A DNA stretch of 17,500 bases from Salpingoeca rosetta (GCF_000188695.1 NW_004754921.1:347268-364767), one strand, 5' to 3'; shown: positions 1 to 10,500, counted from the stretch's first letter. Notes: a model not told the origin generated them from the letters alone. Made by a program: numbers and translations.

Positions 1-1
1 G

Positions 2-1388
2 CACCAGCGGGGGAAGAAGGCAGGTACGCCCAGGAGGCTTTTCCCTGAGGACGAGGAAGTCCTGAGGGAGCTCGTCTACGAGCACTGCACGATGACCGCA
101 GACCAGCTTGCAGACCACATGAACCTTGAAAAGCTCCGCCGAATCATGATCAGCCTGGAGGAGCAGCTGCCCGCAGAGCAACGGTTGCGGGACGAGGAGA
201 AGGTCTTCCTTGGGCCACTAGACCGTGACAAGTGCCTTGAGAACCCTGCGGTGAAGGAGGTGTATGACAAGACGCACATTGAAGGCACCCGCAGCGTGTA
301 TCGCGCGCTGAAGCGAAACATCTTCACCCTAAAGCGAGTGGTTCCAGCTCGAACGACAATGAACAGCGAGGCTAACAAGCAGAAGCGGCTGGCGTTTGCA
401 AAGGAGCTGCACGACCTGCTCCTGGACGACAACGTGTACATCGTCTACATCGACGAGATGCCGTTTTACCTCGCGAGCGGCAGAAACTATGGATGGGCGC
501 CGCGTGGTGATCGCGCCGTGCACGAGGTGCTGCCCATGAGTACCATGTCCTATCGCACACAAGTGGCTATGGCAGTCTCGCACATGCACGGGCTTCTTTA
601 CGGCAAGCTCTACCCACCAGAGATGCAAAACACCGGCGGAGATGGGCAGAAGAAGACCAAGAAGGCCCTCAAGGCCAGCTACACGCAGGACCACTTCAAA
701 GACTTCCTCAACAACCTTCTCCACACCCTCTGGCACAAGCGCCAAAACCTTCAACTCAGTGGAACAAAAATCGTGTTTCTCATCGACAGCGCGCCCGAGC
801 ACGGAAAGCGAGCGACGGAGGCTGCCACGCAGATGCTGCAGGCCTGCGACAGCTTCCACCTATGGCATGAGTGGATTGCGACCGGTCGGTGCAGCATGAC
901 CGTCAAGTTTATTTCCCCCGTATCGCCCACGCTGAATTTGACTGAGTTCTACAACAGATCGTTGCGGCAGAGGGCGAATCACCTCCGCAAGACCCCAGAC
1001 TTCATTGGCAAGCTGGAGTCCAAAGACATTCCGCGAGGGCAGGTGCAGAAGACGCGTGTGAAGGTGCTGTGCGACATCATCAAGCGGGCAATGGCTGATC
1101 TGCAGCGCACTGCTCTCAAGCGGGCAAGCGAGGCGAGAATGCTGGAGGAAGTTCTTCACGTCATTCAGCTCAACGGGTTTCTCGACAAGCACTGGCGACC
1201 AGTGCAGCTGAGAAACAACAAGGCTCATTCAACAGAGCTTGCCGACAGCATGGATGGTGATGGTGGTGATGATGATGATGGTGATGATGATGATGATGAT
1301 AACGGGCACCCCACCGACGTTGATGTTGCTCAAGAGGATCACTCTGCCAATGACGACGACCAAGACGACGATGATGCCGATGATGAAT

Positions 1389-1390
<2 letters not shown>
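2..1390 (+). CDS. Tc1/mariner/IS630-like DDE transposase, 5' partial, with acidic tail
   Basis: Probable DNA-cleaving and strand-transfer enzyme of a cut-and-paste transposon. The frame is open from base 2 to the TGA at 1388-1390, and the first in-frame ATG is at 92, so the true start may lie outside the window. Counting from that Met: residues about 58-85 look like a helix-turn-helix ending in a basic stretch (KRNIFTLKRV). The catalytic core follows, with D121 in YIDEMPF, the usual GWAPRGDRA strand, D232 in LIDSAPEHG, and E285 in SPTLNLTEFYNRS. These motifs are typical of DDE_3 (IS630/Tc1-like) enzymes. Between D232 and E285 lie 52 residues, against about 34-41 in most Tc1/mariner enzymes. 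The last 45 residues are largely Asp, encoded by GAT/GAC repeats. No terminal inverted repeat could be paired because the 5' end is missing. It could be a live element, a decaying copy or a host-adopted gene; all three catalytic residues and the frame are intact. Confidence 0.85.
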
Positions 1391-1463
<73 letters not shown>

Positions 1464-1481
1464 ACGCACACGCACACGCGC
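1391..1481. repeat. (CA)n microsatellite directly after the transposase stop
   Basis: Pure CA from 1391 to 1456 (33 units), then imperfect CA with CG variants. It starts on the base after the TGA stop codon, so it would be the first part of the 3' UTR. Confidence 0.97.
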
Positions 1482-1925
1482 GTTCACGAGTCACTGTGCG
1501 AGTTCCTTTCCCTGCGTTGTTCCCGACACCATGTTTGTGCTTACGTTCGCTTGCTGCCAAACGGCAACGGTTTTTGGATTTGTGGCGGGGAAAATATGGC
1601 GCGCTGGTTCTTGTTGTGGCAATGACGAAATCTTAAACTGAGTGGCACACCTCGACGCAATCAATGGTGGTTCTTGGTGCAACTGCACGGGGCGTTCTTA
1701 TTGTTTGGCATCTCGTTGCTTCTGCTTCTTCCTGCTGTTGTCGTGTGATGATGATGACCGCCGCTCATCACTGGCTGCTGTCTCTCGATCGTCGTCTGCG
1801 TCACTTGCACGTCCACCATCATCCTTGAACAGTTGTACAAGAGCCACACGCCACATACATACATAGGCACACGTTCTTGTTACATCCACATCCACATACA
1901 TCCACGAAACACGCACTTACACAAG
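1482..1925. other. Intergenic region and 5' flank of fumarase
   Basis: No coding exon, tRNA or TATA box was recognised here. The stretch must hold the transposase 3' end and the fumarase promoter and 5' UTR. A GGCGGGGAAAA element at about 1583-1593 resembles an E2F site but has one extra G. Confidence 0.6.
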
Positions 1926-2161
1926 ATGACGGGGGTGTTGCGGGTTGCATGCTCACGCTGCGTTTTGCCTCGGTTTCTGGCCCATGCAACACCTACAGCG
2001 ACAACAAACTCAAGAACAACAGCAGCATTGGCAGCAAGGCGATTGAAAACAACCATGGCCACCCGCAAGGAAAGCGATTCCATGGGAACCATGGAAGTCC
2101 CCGCAGACAGGTGTGTGTGTGTCTGCGTGTGTCGATGTGTGTACGTGTGTATTTCTCTGTC

Positions 2162-2239
<78 letters not shown>

Positions 2240-2422
2240 CCTGCGTGACCATCCCTTTGCACTTGGCGCCGCAATGCCCGTTAACATGGTAGTTTGTGTT
2301 GTTGCGAATGCGTAGCCTGTATGGTGCGCAGACTGCCAGATCTCTGATGAACTTTGACATTGGCACCGACATTCTTCCCCGCGCCATGATCCGCGCCCTG
2401 GGCGTGCTGAAGCTGGTACGTG

Positions 2423-2476
<54 letters not shown>

Positions 2477-3170
2477 CCGAGCTGCCTGAAGGTGTGCCGC
2501 ATGTTTGAGCTTGCGCATGGCCGCCAGCGTTTCCCCCGCCTCATCCCCAGTTTGGTTTTGCTGCTGGGTTGACTGTGTGGTAGTCTGCATGCCGTGCAAA
2601 CCACGAGCTCGAGCAGCTACCGGCGGACATTGTGCCTGCCATGGAACAGGCGTGCCAGGAGGTAATTGACGGCAAGCACGACGAGCACTTCCCGCTGCGC
2701 ATCTGGCAGACGGGCTCGGGCACGCAGTCCAACATGAACTCCAACGAGGTCATCGCCAACCGCGCCATCCAGATTCTCGGTACACGCATACATGCACAGG
2801 GGGAATGAACACATGCTTGTACGTGCAAGCACCTACACAAGCATGAGGGCATCGTTGTCGTGGTGGCACATGCTTGCGCCAGACTCCAGTGCACGCTTCC
2901 CCCTCCCCTCGCATGCTTCACGCTTGAGTGCGGGGTCGGCAGACATAGTGACCGCTGTATGAGCATTCCACTTACATGCACTCTTGGTTTTGTTCGTTCT
3001 TTCCTTCCTCGTCCTCACAGGTGGCGAGCTTGGCAGCAAGACGCCCGTGCATCCTAACGATCACGTCAACCGCGCCCAGTCGTCAAACGACACATATCCA
3101 ACAGCCATGCACATTGCCGCCGCAGAGGTGCGAAAGCTGTATCTGTGCGTGTGTGTGTGCTGTGTTGTCT

Positions 3171-3241
<71 letters not shown>

Positions 3242-3488
3242 CTTTGGACGTGCACAAACTGGCAAGCAAGCATCAACCCATGCCCCTCCATCAGCTTACC
3301 CCACTTATCCACGTGCTTTCCCTGCCAACACGTGTGAACGCGCATGTCGACAGGAGGTGACGCACAAGCTGGTGCCGGCGCTGATGGAGCTGCGTGACGG
3401 GCTGGAGGCAAAGCGTGCCGAGTTCAAGGACATTGTCAAGTGCGGACGCACCCACCTCATGGACGCAACGCCGCTCACCCTTGGTACA

Positions 3489-3585
<97 letters not shown>

Positions 3586-3586
3586 C

Positions 3587-3664
<78 letters not shown>

Positions 3665-4107
3665 CGTGCGGTTGTTCGTTGTTCAATACCTTCGTCTCAC
3701 TCCAGTTTCACCACCACCCTCCCCCTCCACCACACACACACACACACACACACCTCAGGCCAAGAGTTCTCTGGCTACGTGTACCAGCTTGACCAGGCGC
3801 TGGCCCGCGTGCAGTCTGCCCTTCCGCATGTGTACGAGCTCGCCATCGGCGGCACTGCCGTCGGTACGGGGCTCAACACCCACCCGCAGTTTGGCGACAA
3901 GGTGCGTGCGTGTAGTTGTGCCTGTCTGTGTGTCTGTGTGTCTGTGTGTCTGTGTGTTTGTGTGTTTGCCTGCACCTCCGTGTGTCACCTGCTTGCAAGT
4001 AACTTAACAAACCCAACATGCCGTGGTGCGTGCCAGGTTGCCAAGCACGTGGCTGCCATCACAAGCCTCCCCTTCAAGACATCGCCAAACCGCTTCGCAA
4101 GCCTCGC

Positions 4108-4187
<80 letters not shown>

Positions 4188-5807
4188 CGTGTTTCCTTGT
4201 TGAACGTTTGCAGTCACGACTGTCTCTCCGTCATCCTTCCCCCGATGTTCTCGTACCCGCTCACACTCCTCTCTGACACACACACATACACACATACGCA
4301 CACTCCCTTCCTCCTCGTCCTGTGCACGCCTCAACACGCCTCTCTTCCTCCCACTCTGAACACCAGCGCACGATCCGCTCGTTGCACTGTCGTCGCAGAT
4401 GAAGAACGCAGCTGTAGCCATCATGAAGATTGCAAACGACATCCGCCTCCTCGGCTCCGGCCCGCGCTGCGGCCTTGGCGAAATCCTGTACGCCACTTGC
4501 CCCATGCTTGCTGCATGACTGTATGTGTGTGTATGTGTGTGTGTCTGTCTGTGTCTGTCTGTGTCTGTCTGTGTCTATGCCTACGCTGCTGCTTGTGGCA
4601 CTGTCCTGTCCTCCACTGTGTTTGTGCCCGTGGATGCCCCCATGCATTTCCCCTACTTTTCAAACCATGAGTTGTCGAATCCGCGTTCACGCTGCCCCAC
4701 CGTCTGACCATCTCTCCCCCCCCCCTTACCCTCACCACCACCACCACCACCACCACCACCACCACCTGAACGCTGCCAGCCTGCCTGCCAACGAGCCCGG
4801 GAGCAGCATCATGCCTGGGAAGGTGAACCCGACGCAGTGCGAGGCCATCACGATGGTGTGCTGCCAGGTCATTGGCAACGACGCTGCCGTCACCGCTGGC
4901 GGTATGCAGGGGCACCTCGAACTCAACGTCTTCAAGCCGATGATCATCCACAACGTCCTCCACTCCTGTACGCCAGCGCTTGTGCATGTGCATGCGTGTG
5001 TGTGTGTGTCTGTGTATGTGCATGCGTGTGTGTGTGTCTGTGCATGTGCGTGCGTGCGTGCGTTTGTGTGTGTGTGTGCGTGCGTGTCCGTGCGTGTGTG
5101 TGTACATAACTGCGTCTGTGTGGACTTGTTTACTTGTGTAGTTAATGCCTGCCCCTCTCACCGCGCCACGTCCCTACGTCCCCACGTTGCACCGTTGCAA
5201 CACATGTCACCATGATCCCCTCCGCCTCTTCGTGTTCTCCCCTCCCTCGTCCTATCTGCCAAATAGGCACGCTGCTGTCTGATTCGTGCCGTGCGTTTAC
5301 GGAGCGGTGTGTTGTTGGCATTGAGGCGAACCAGGAGGCCATCAGCGCACACCTCCGCAACTCTCTCATGCTCGTCACTGCCCTCAACCCGCACATCGGC
5401 TACGACAAGGGAGCGTGAGTACCGGGAGTTGTGCGATGTGTGTGTGTGTGTGTCTGTATGAGCGTGCGTCTGTCTGTGTGTTTGTGTGTATGTGTGTGCA
5501 CGTGTGTGTATGTCTTGTGTGTGTGATGCACTCTTTGCTACTTCTCTGCGCTTTCTATCTCTTATTCCTCCCACATCCCACATCCCCGTCCCTCCTCCCC
5601 CCCCCTCCCATGTCCCTCCCTCCCTCCGACTGACTTCAAACTCACGTTTGGACTCCTCCCACCTGCTGTGCCTACAGTGAGGTTGCGAAAAAGGCGCACA
5701 AGGAAGGCACGACCCTCAAGCAGGCTGCGCTTGCGCTTGGCGTGGTCACCGAGGAGCAGTTTGATGCCATTGTCGACCCGGCAAAGATGACCGGCCCCAT
5801 GGCCTAA
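1926..5807 (+). CDS. FH: Fumarate hydratase, class II, mitochondrial precursor (11 exons)
   Basis: Reversible hydration of fumarate to L-malate in the TCA cycle, as a homotetramer in mitochondria and often also in the cytosol. Exons: 1926-2110, 2316-2415, 2584-2779, 3021-3127, 3354-3483, 3759-3901, 4037-4109, 4367-4487, 4780-4967, 5267-5414, 5678-5807. All introns are GT-AG and all phases agree, giving 506 aa; the human precursor is about 510. Residues 1-43 are rich in Arg, Ala, Ser and Thr with almost no acidic residues, as in a mitochondrial presequence. Family motifs follow in order: [57 protein letters not shown] (catalytic-pair His at residue 230), and the signature [16 protein letters not shown], with S360, K366 and N368 matching E. 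coli FumC S318, K324 and N326. The C-terminal [10 protein letters not shown] block is present. Met44 is a plausible second start. Introns are 135-299 bases long and most carry microsatellites. Exon 3 could begin a few codons away, but 2584 gives the expected length. Confidence 0.97.
2049..2096 (+). promoter_or_regulatory. Candidate internal start codon (Met44) with downstream hairpin in fumarase exon 1
   Basis: The ATG at 2055-2057 sits in AACCATGGCC, close to the ideal eukaryotic start context, right after the presequence. A perfect 8-base inverted repeat (TTCCATGG at 2078-2085, CCATGGAA at 2089-2096, 3-base loop) follows 23 bases after the A of this ATG. The first ATG at 1926 has A at -3 but A at +4. 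Use of Met44 would give a cytosolic enzyme lacking the presequence. This is an inference from context only. Confidence 0.45.
2111..2239. repeat. GT tract and (CTGT)n microsatellite in fumarase intron 1
   Basis: The donor itself is GTGTGTGTGTGT (2111-2122). A GT-rich stretch follows, then about 19 copies of the tetranucleotide CTGT at 2163-2239. Confidence 0.95.
2424..2474. repeat. (CA)n in fumarase intron 2
   Basis: About 25 CA units beginning 8 bases after the GTACGT donor. It is the one clear donor-side repeat in this gene with CA rather than GT on the sense strand. Confidence 0.96.
3175..3239. repeat. (GT)n in fumarase intron 4
   Basis: About 32 GT units in the donor half of the intron, preceded by an imperfect GT/CT stretch from 3147. 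Confidence 0.96.
3489..3664. repeat. (ATG)n trinucleotide array in fumarase intron 5
   Basis: About 58 ATG units with one T-to-C change at 3586, starting 5 bases after the donor GT (3484). The intron is 275 bases long and not a multiple of three. If it were retained, translation would run through a long Met tract and then out of frame. Confidence 0.97.
3731..3752. repeat. Short (CA)n before the acceptor of fumarase intron 5
   Basis: About 11 CA units ending 6 bases before the exon 6 start at 3759, in the place of the usual polypyrimidine tract. Confidence 0.93.
3914..3966. repeat. Imperfect GT/CTGTGT repeat in fumarase intron 6
   Basis: Degenerate units of tgtgtgtc on the donor side of the shortest fumarase intron (135 bases). 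Confidence 0.8.
4110..4184. repeat. (GT)n forming the donor of fumarase intron 7
   Basis: About 37 pure GT units; the first GT is the splice donor. A CA-rich tract (4276-4304) lies in the acceptor half of the same intron and is complementary in sequence. Confidence 0.97.
4276..4304. repeat. CA-rich tract in the acceptor half of fumarase intron 7
   Basis: Imperfect ACACACACACATACACACATACGCACAC-type tract, about 90 bases downstream of the GT array and about 60 bases before exon 8. Confidence 0.85.
4520..4577. repeat. GT/CTGT-rich tract in fumarase intron 8
   Basis: Imperfect tgtgtgtg and ctgtctgtgt units on the donor side. Confidence 0.8.
4733..4766. repeat. (CAC)n in fumarase intron 8
   Basis: About 11 CAC units ending 13 bases before the exon 9 start at 4780; a run of C at 4715-4725 precedes it. 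Confidence 0.9.
4984..5104. repeat. Imperfect GT/GC-rich repeat in fumarase intron 9
   Basis: Degenerate tgtgtg, tgcgtg and catgcg units over about 120 bases on the donor side. Confidence 0.85.
5438..5524. repeat. GT-rich tract in fumarase intron 10
   Basis: GTGTGTGTGTGTCTG and related imperfect units shortly after the GTGAGT donor. Confidence 0.85.
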
Positions 5808-6043
5808 CAAAGCAAGGGGACGAGGCCACGCACACACGCATGCACGACTGCACGCACGTACGTACGCACGATTGCATGGTTTACGTTGTTACATGCACGC
5901 ATGCAGGGTGTTTGTTGAAATGTGCGTGGATTCACACGTACTTGTGCTTGCGGTACGGCATAAATCAAACGTGAATGCTTGCTTGCATGAGAGGATGTCT
6001 GTGCTGCTAGTGATGAGGAAGTGCGTGCACAGCACACAAACAC

Positions 6044-6170
<127 letters not shown>

Positions 6171-6206
6171 TCACATTTTGAATTTCCCGGACCGTATGCA
6201 ACGGGC

Positions 6207-6304
6207 CCAATCCGGCGCGCCAAACAGAAGCAGATTATTGCTTCTGCGCAACCCCCACAATAAAAAAATAATCTATCTTTGTGAGTGCGTGTTCGTTTCC
6301 CGCC
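6207..6304. promoter_or_regulatory. Possible Myb promoter elements: CCAAT box and two E2F-type sites
   Basis: CCAAT is at 6207-6211. GCGCCAAA (reverse complement TTTGGCGC) is at 6217-6224, and TTTCCCGCC at 6296-6304. The last two match the E2F core TTTSSCGC exactly. They cluster in under 100 bases, upstream of a Myb gene. The ATG is about 950 bases away, so a 5' UTR intron would be needed if this is the promoter. Confidence 0.35.
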
Positions 6305-6490
6305 AAGCGTTCAAGAACTCACACAAGCAAGCAAGCAGTGAGAGGCACAACACAACAACACAACACGGCGAGCGCGCCTCCTTGCCCTTCCTTCCTGCTG
6401 GTTCGTTGTTGTTTTGCTGCGCTGTTTCGTGTATGTGTGGAGCGCGCCCTGGCTGCCTGTGCTGCTTGTTGCTGTTTGATGTAGTCAGAT

Positions 6491-6517
6491 GAGGGTGAGC
6501 TGAGGGTGAGCTGAGGG
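6491..6517. repeat. 11-base tandem repeat GAGGGTGAGCT
   Basis: Two full copies and a partial third. Each full copy contains GGTGAGC, which resembles a splice donor, so it could mark a 5' UTR intron of Myb; this is speculative. Confidence 0.6.
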
Positions 6518-7252
6518 CTAAGGTTGGACCCTTGCTGCCAGCCTCGTACATGGTGTTCTTTGCTGCTGGACTTTGATTGCGTGTTTGCACCTGCTTGTGT
6601 TGTGCGTGCATTCGTGGTTTCATGGTTTGTTGACGTGCGTGCTTTCCTGCAGGAACGCGAACCACCACCCACCTCTTCCTCTACCTCCTCCACCCCACTA
6701 CCCTTGACGTCCTCTTGCCCGGCGTTTTGGCTTGGCACAAAACTTACTTGCACATTCGACCTTGCTTTCCTTTGAGCGCGCCGCTGTCCTTCCCATCCTT
6801 CCCACCTTGGTGAGTCGAGTCGCTGATTGTGTGTCGAGGGAGCGCAGGTTCCCATCGGCTGCAGTTTCGATGCATTGGAAATCATGCATGCCCCCATGCA
6901 CGCACAGCATCACCACCACACTTTGTTGACATTGCACGATCCCCTTGTCCCCCAACGCTCCATCAGTGCATGACATGCACCGCGATTCCGAGCGCGGCTT
7001 GGGCTGGCCCAAACTCACATCACTTCTTTCCCCTTTTGTCTGACGACACATGCCACAACACCGCACCACGCTTCCACCACCATCATCGTCACCATCATCC
7101 CCACCCACTCTCGCCAGCGCTGCAGAAGACGCGCACACGTGGGGTACACGAACGGGCACGCCAGCGCAGGTGTTGCAAAGGCAGCATCTAGCAACCCCCT
7201 GGTTTCCTGCTCCGTTTAGTTACCGTGACACACCGTTACCCATCGACACATC

Positions 7253-9018
7253 ATGACCGGCCACTCCTCTGGTCGAAAGGGCCAAGTGGTAGGTTCCAAT
7301 GCGATGCCTGGCAAACCAACAACAGGAGCGCCGCGCCAATGCTGTCATGGAACAATGTCAGCGTGTCGTCAGTTGCGAGCTGCTTGTAACCACGGGTCTA
7401 ATGCAGTCCTCACCACTTGCATTGCCATGTGCGCTGCTTGCCTTGTTGTTTTGTTTGTCACCTCGACAGCCCATTATCAAAGGCGCTTGGACTAAGAAGG
7501 TGAGCAAGCTGCATTGGACAGGGTGGATGCGCTTGGCGTTCAGGTTGTGCGCATGCCCGTGCCGACGCATGCATGACATGTCCCTGTTTTCACGACGAAT
7601 GCATGTGCACGTGTGTGTGTTGCAGGAGGACGACAAAGTACGAGAGTTGGTGAAGAAACATGGTGCAAAACACTGGTCCCTCATCGCCAAGGAACTGCCA
7701 GGCCGTGTCGGCAAGCAGTGCCGTGAGAGGTGAGCTTTGTATGCGTGTGTGTGTATTGTGTGTGTGTGTGTGTGTGTTGGAGCGAGAGACAAGTGGGCTG
7801 GATTGTGTCGAGCACTTGATGTGAGTGTGCATGCATGTGGTGCGACACCTGAAGAGGAGGGTGACTCACCTCTTTGCCAAATGGTACGCTTCTCGACAGA
7901 TGGCACAATCACCTCAAACCATCCATCAAGAAAGGGCCGTGGACACAGGAGGAGGACGACATCCTGCGACGCGCCCACGCCGAGCTCGGCAACAAGTGGG
8001 CGGAGATTGCAAAACGCCTTCCCGGCAGGTAATTTGCGCGCGTGTTTCTCTCTGTATCTGTGCAGACAGGCTGGAAGTGTCTTCAGACACGGTGCCGCTT
8101 TGTGTGGACGTCATGAGAGTGCGTGGGTTGCTTGTGCTGTTGTCCATTTGCGCTCACCATGAGACTGCGCCACGATTGCCTGCACATCGTCGCAGAACGG
8201 ACAACAACGTCAAGAACCGCTGGAATTCAACAATGCGCAAGCATGGACAGAAAAAATCATCATCATCAGAGGTGTGTGTGCACAACTGCCGTGTTTTCTG
8301 ATCTGCTGGTGCTCTTGTACGTGCAATGTGTAACGACGCGTTGGTTTGCACATCTCACCGCTGTATGTGTGTGTGTGTGTGTGTTTGCGACCCCACAGCG
8401 CTCTGGCCGATCGTCCAAGGGCAAAGGCTCACACGGTACTGCGCTCTTTTTCCTCTGGTTGCTGTCCTGGCCTGCCGCTGGGCTTGCACGCCTGTATCCA
8501 CACATGCGCTGTGTCACATGATTCACACAACCCAACGACAAGTACAAACGTTTCTCTCTCATATGCACACACACTCTCTCTCAAACGTACACATGCACAC
8601 ACTGATGCACACACTGACACGCACACACTGATACACACACGTACACACACACACTTACACTTTCTCTCATTTACGCATCCACGACAATCACGGAGCAGAC
8701 AAGCGCCGACCGTCTGCGCTGGTGAACCGAATGACAGCGACCGCACAGGCCAACGCATCGCCGTCACCAGCATCAACAGCAACACAAGCGGTGGGCGCGT
8801 CGTCGTTGTCGTCGCCACACACTTCCGGCATGACCCAGTCTGGTGGTGCCGGTCTGTCCCTGCTCGGCGGGCAGTTTCTCTCTGCAGATGTGTACAGTCT
8901 CCCGCACGACCCGGGCCCAGATGCGCCAACACCCACAGCGCTGTATCCGCGCGTTAACGCGTTTGACCCGTTTCTACAGGGCCACCACCACCATCATCAC
9001 AACAGCACCCAGCAACAA

Positions 9019-9050
<32 letters not shown>

Positions 9051-9715
9051 ACAACAGGAGGCGCAATCACGTCGACTGCAACCACGTGACATCTACAGCT
9101 TGCACACGCCGCAGTCCCACCACCAACAACAACACCAACTGCAACAACAGCCGTCGCACGTGTATGCGCGACCCGGCGTTCTTTACAAGGACGATGGGGT
9201 TGACGACGCGACGTTCTCCGACCACTCGCCATCGCAGCAGCCCGTGAGCGCAGAGGACATGATGGCGGTGGCCCACAGGCCGCACAAGCACCGCACCAGG
9301 CACCGCAGCCGTGCGCGCCGCGCGCATGATCAGCGACGCCGCCATGATGGTGGTCGTAGGGACGACAGTGAACACGATGATGATGACGACAATGATGGCG
9401 GTAGCGGTGATGATTGTGACAACGGAGACGCCGTGGACGGCAGCAACCACGACAGGCATGTGCAGAGCGGTTGTGGCGAGGGCGATGATGCAACAACAGC
9501 AGTAGGTAGTGATGGAAGCACGTCCATTGCACACCAGCAGCATGTGCTGTACTCGCCGCCTGTTGCCGGATTTGATCCGCTGTCTGCAGCCACCAACGCG
9601 TCACCGCTGCCATCCCGCCTCCGTGACGCTGCCGTGAGTACCGTCATCGTTTGTGGTGGTGGTGGTGGTGTTTGGTGTTTGGTATGCAGGAGTGAAGGAG
9701 TATAGCATGGGTCTT

Positions 9716-9771
<56 letters not shown>

Positions 9772-10461
9772 TCTGGAGTACCCGTTGGTTCGCACGCTGA
9801 CTTACATCGTGAATTTTTATGTGTTTGTGGACTGTGATGCCGCTGCCCAGGCGAATGCCGATGGTCAAAGCGACGAGGCGCCGTAAGTTTGGGCATATAC
9901 CGCATGCAATGCTCTGCTCAACCATCCACGCACACTCGCCCATACATACAAACTGCAACGTGTGCGGGCTGGCATGGTCCCGCCATTCCTCACCACCACC
10001 ACCACCACCACCACCACCAATTATCACCACGACCATCATTATCGTTGATGCGTGGAGCAGGGCGCCGTCGCTGTCTGCCACGCCCATGCGTTATCGTCGC
10101 CCCATCCTCTTCACCCCGACACACGACCCGCTCGCAGGCGGCGTCGCAAGATGTACGCACACGCCTGCATCTGCCAACTTGCTGCTCGCGTTGTAGTGTG
10201 TGTCGTGTGTGACACTTGTTCTTTGTTTGTGTGTTCGTTTGCTTGTACTTGCTTTGATCGCGGCCTTTACTTGAGCCCTTCGCGTGGCCTGGCCTTGCTT
10301 GGAATTGTCGATGTCTCACCTCGGTTTTACGGTCTTGGCGACTGCAAACAACACCAGGGGACGACTCGCCTGTCAGAATCACGCCGAGAAAAGCCCGCGT
10401 GCAGTGAGTTTCCCCCGTTTCGTCTCCTGCATGCACACGCTCACTCACTTACACACACACA

Positions 10462-10500
<39 letters not shown>

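Noticed and set aside
1170..1487. Long open frames encoding poly-Cys/Val, His/Thr, Met or Asp tracts across microsatellites on both strands
   Set aside because: They arise because CA/GT, CTGT and GAT arrays lack stops in some frames. They lack recognisable domains and overlap well-supported exons or introns.
1583..1593. E2F-like element upstream of fumarase
   Set aside because: It has one extra G relative to the TTTSSCGC core and stands alone.
1..1925. Terminal inverted repeats or TA target duplications of the transposon
   Set aside because: The 5' end lies outside the window, so no pair could be tested; nothing on the 3' side can be called an end by itself.
2163..2239. CRISPR-like array
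   Set aside because: All repeats in the window are simple tandem arrays without unique spacers, in a eukaryotic intron context.
3489..3664. PolyAsp or polyMet protein through the ATG array
   Set aside because: Fumarase homology places exon ends at 3483 and 3759, and splicing across this stretch restores the family sequence exactly.
10358..10376. Alternative acceptor for Myb exon 10 at 10376
   Set aside because: It would need a phase-2 end of exon 9, and no good donor in that phase was found. The acceptor at 10357 agrees with the GTACGC donor at 10153 and keeps a plausible SPVRITP stretch.
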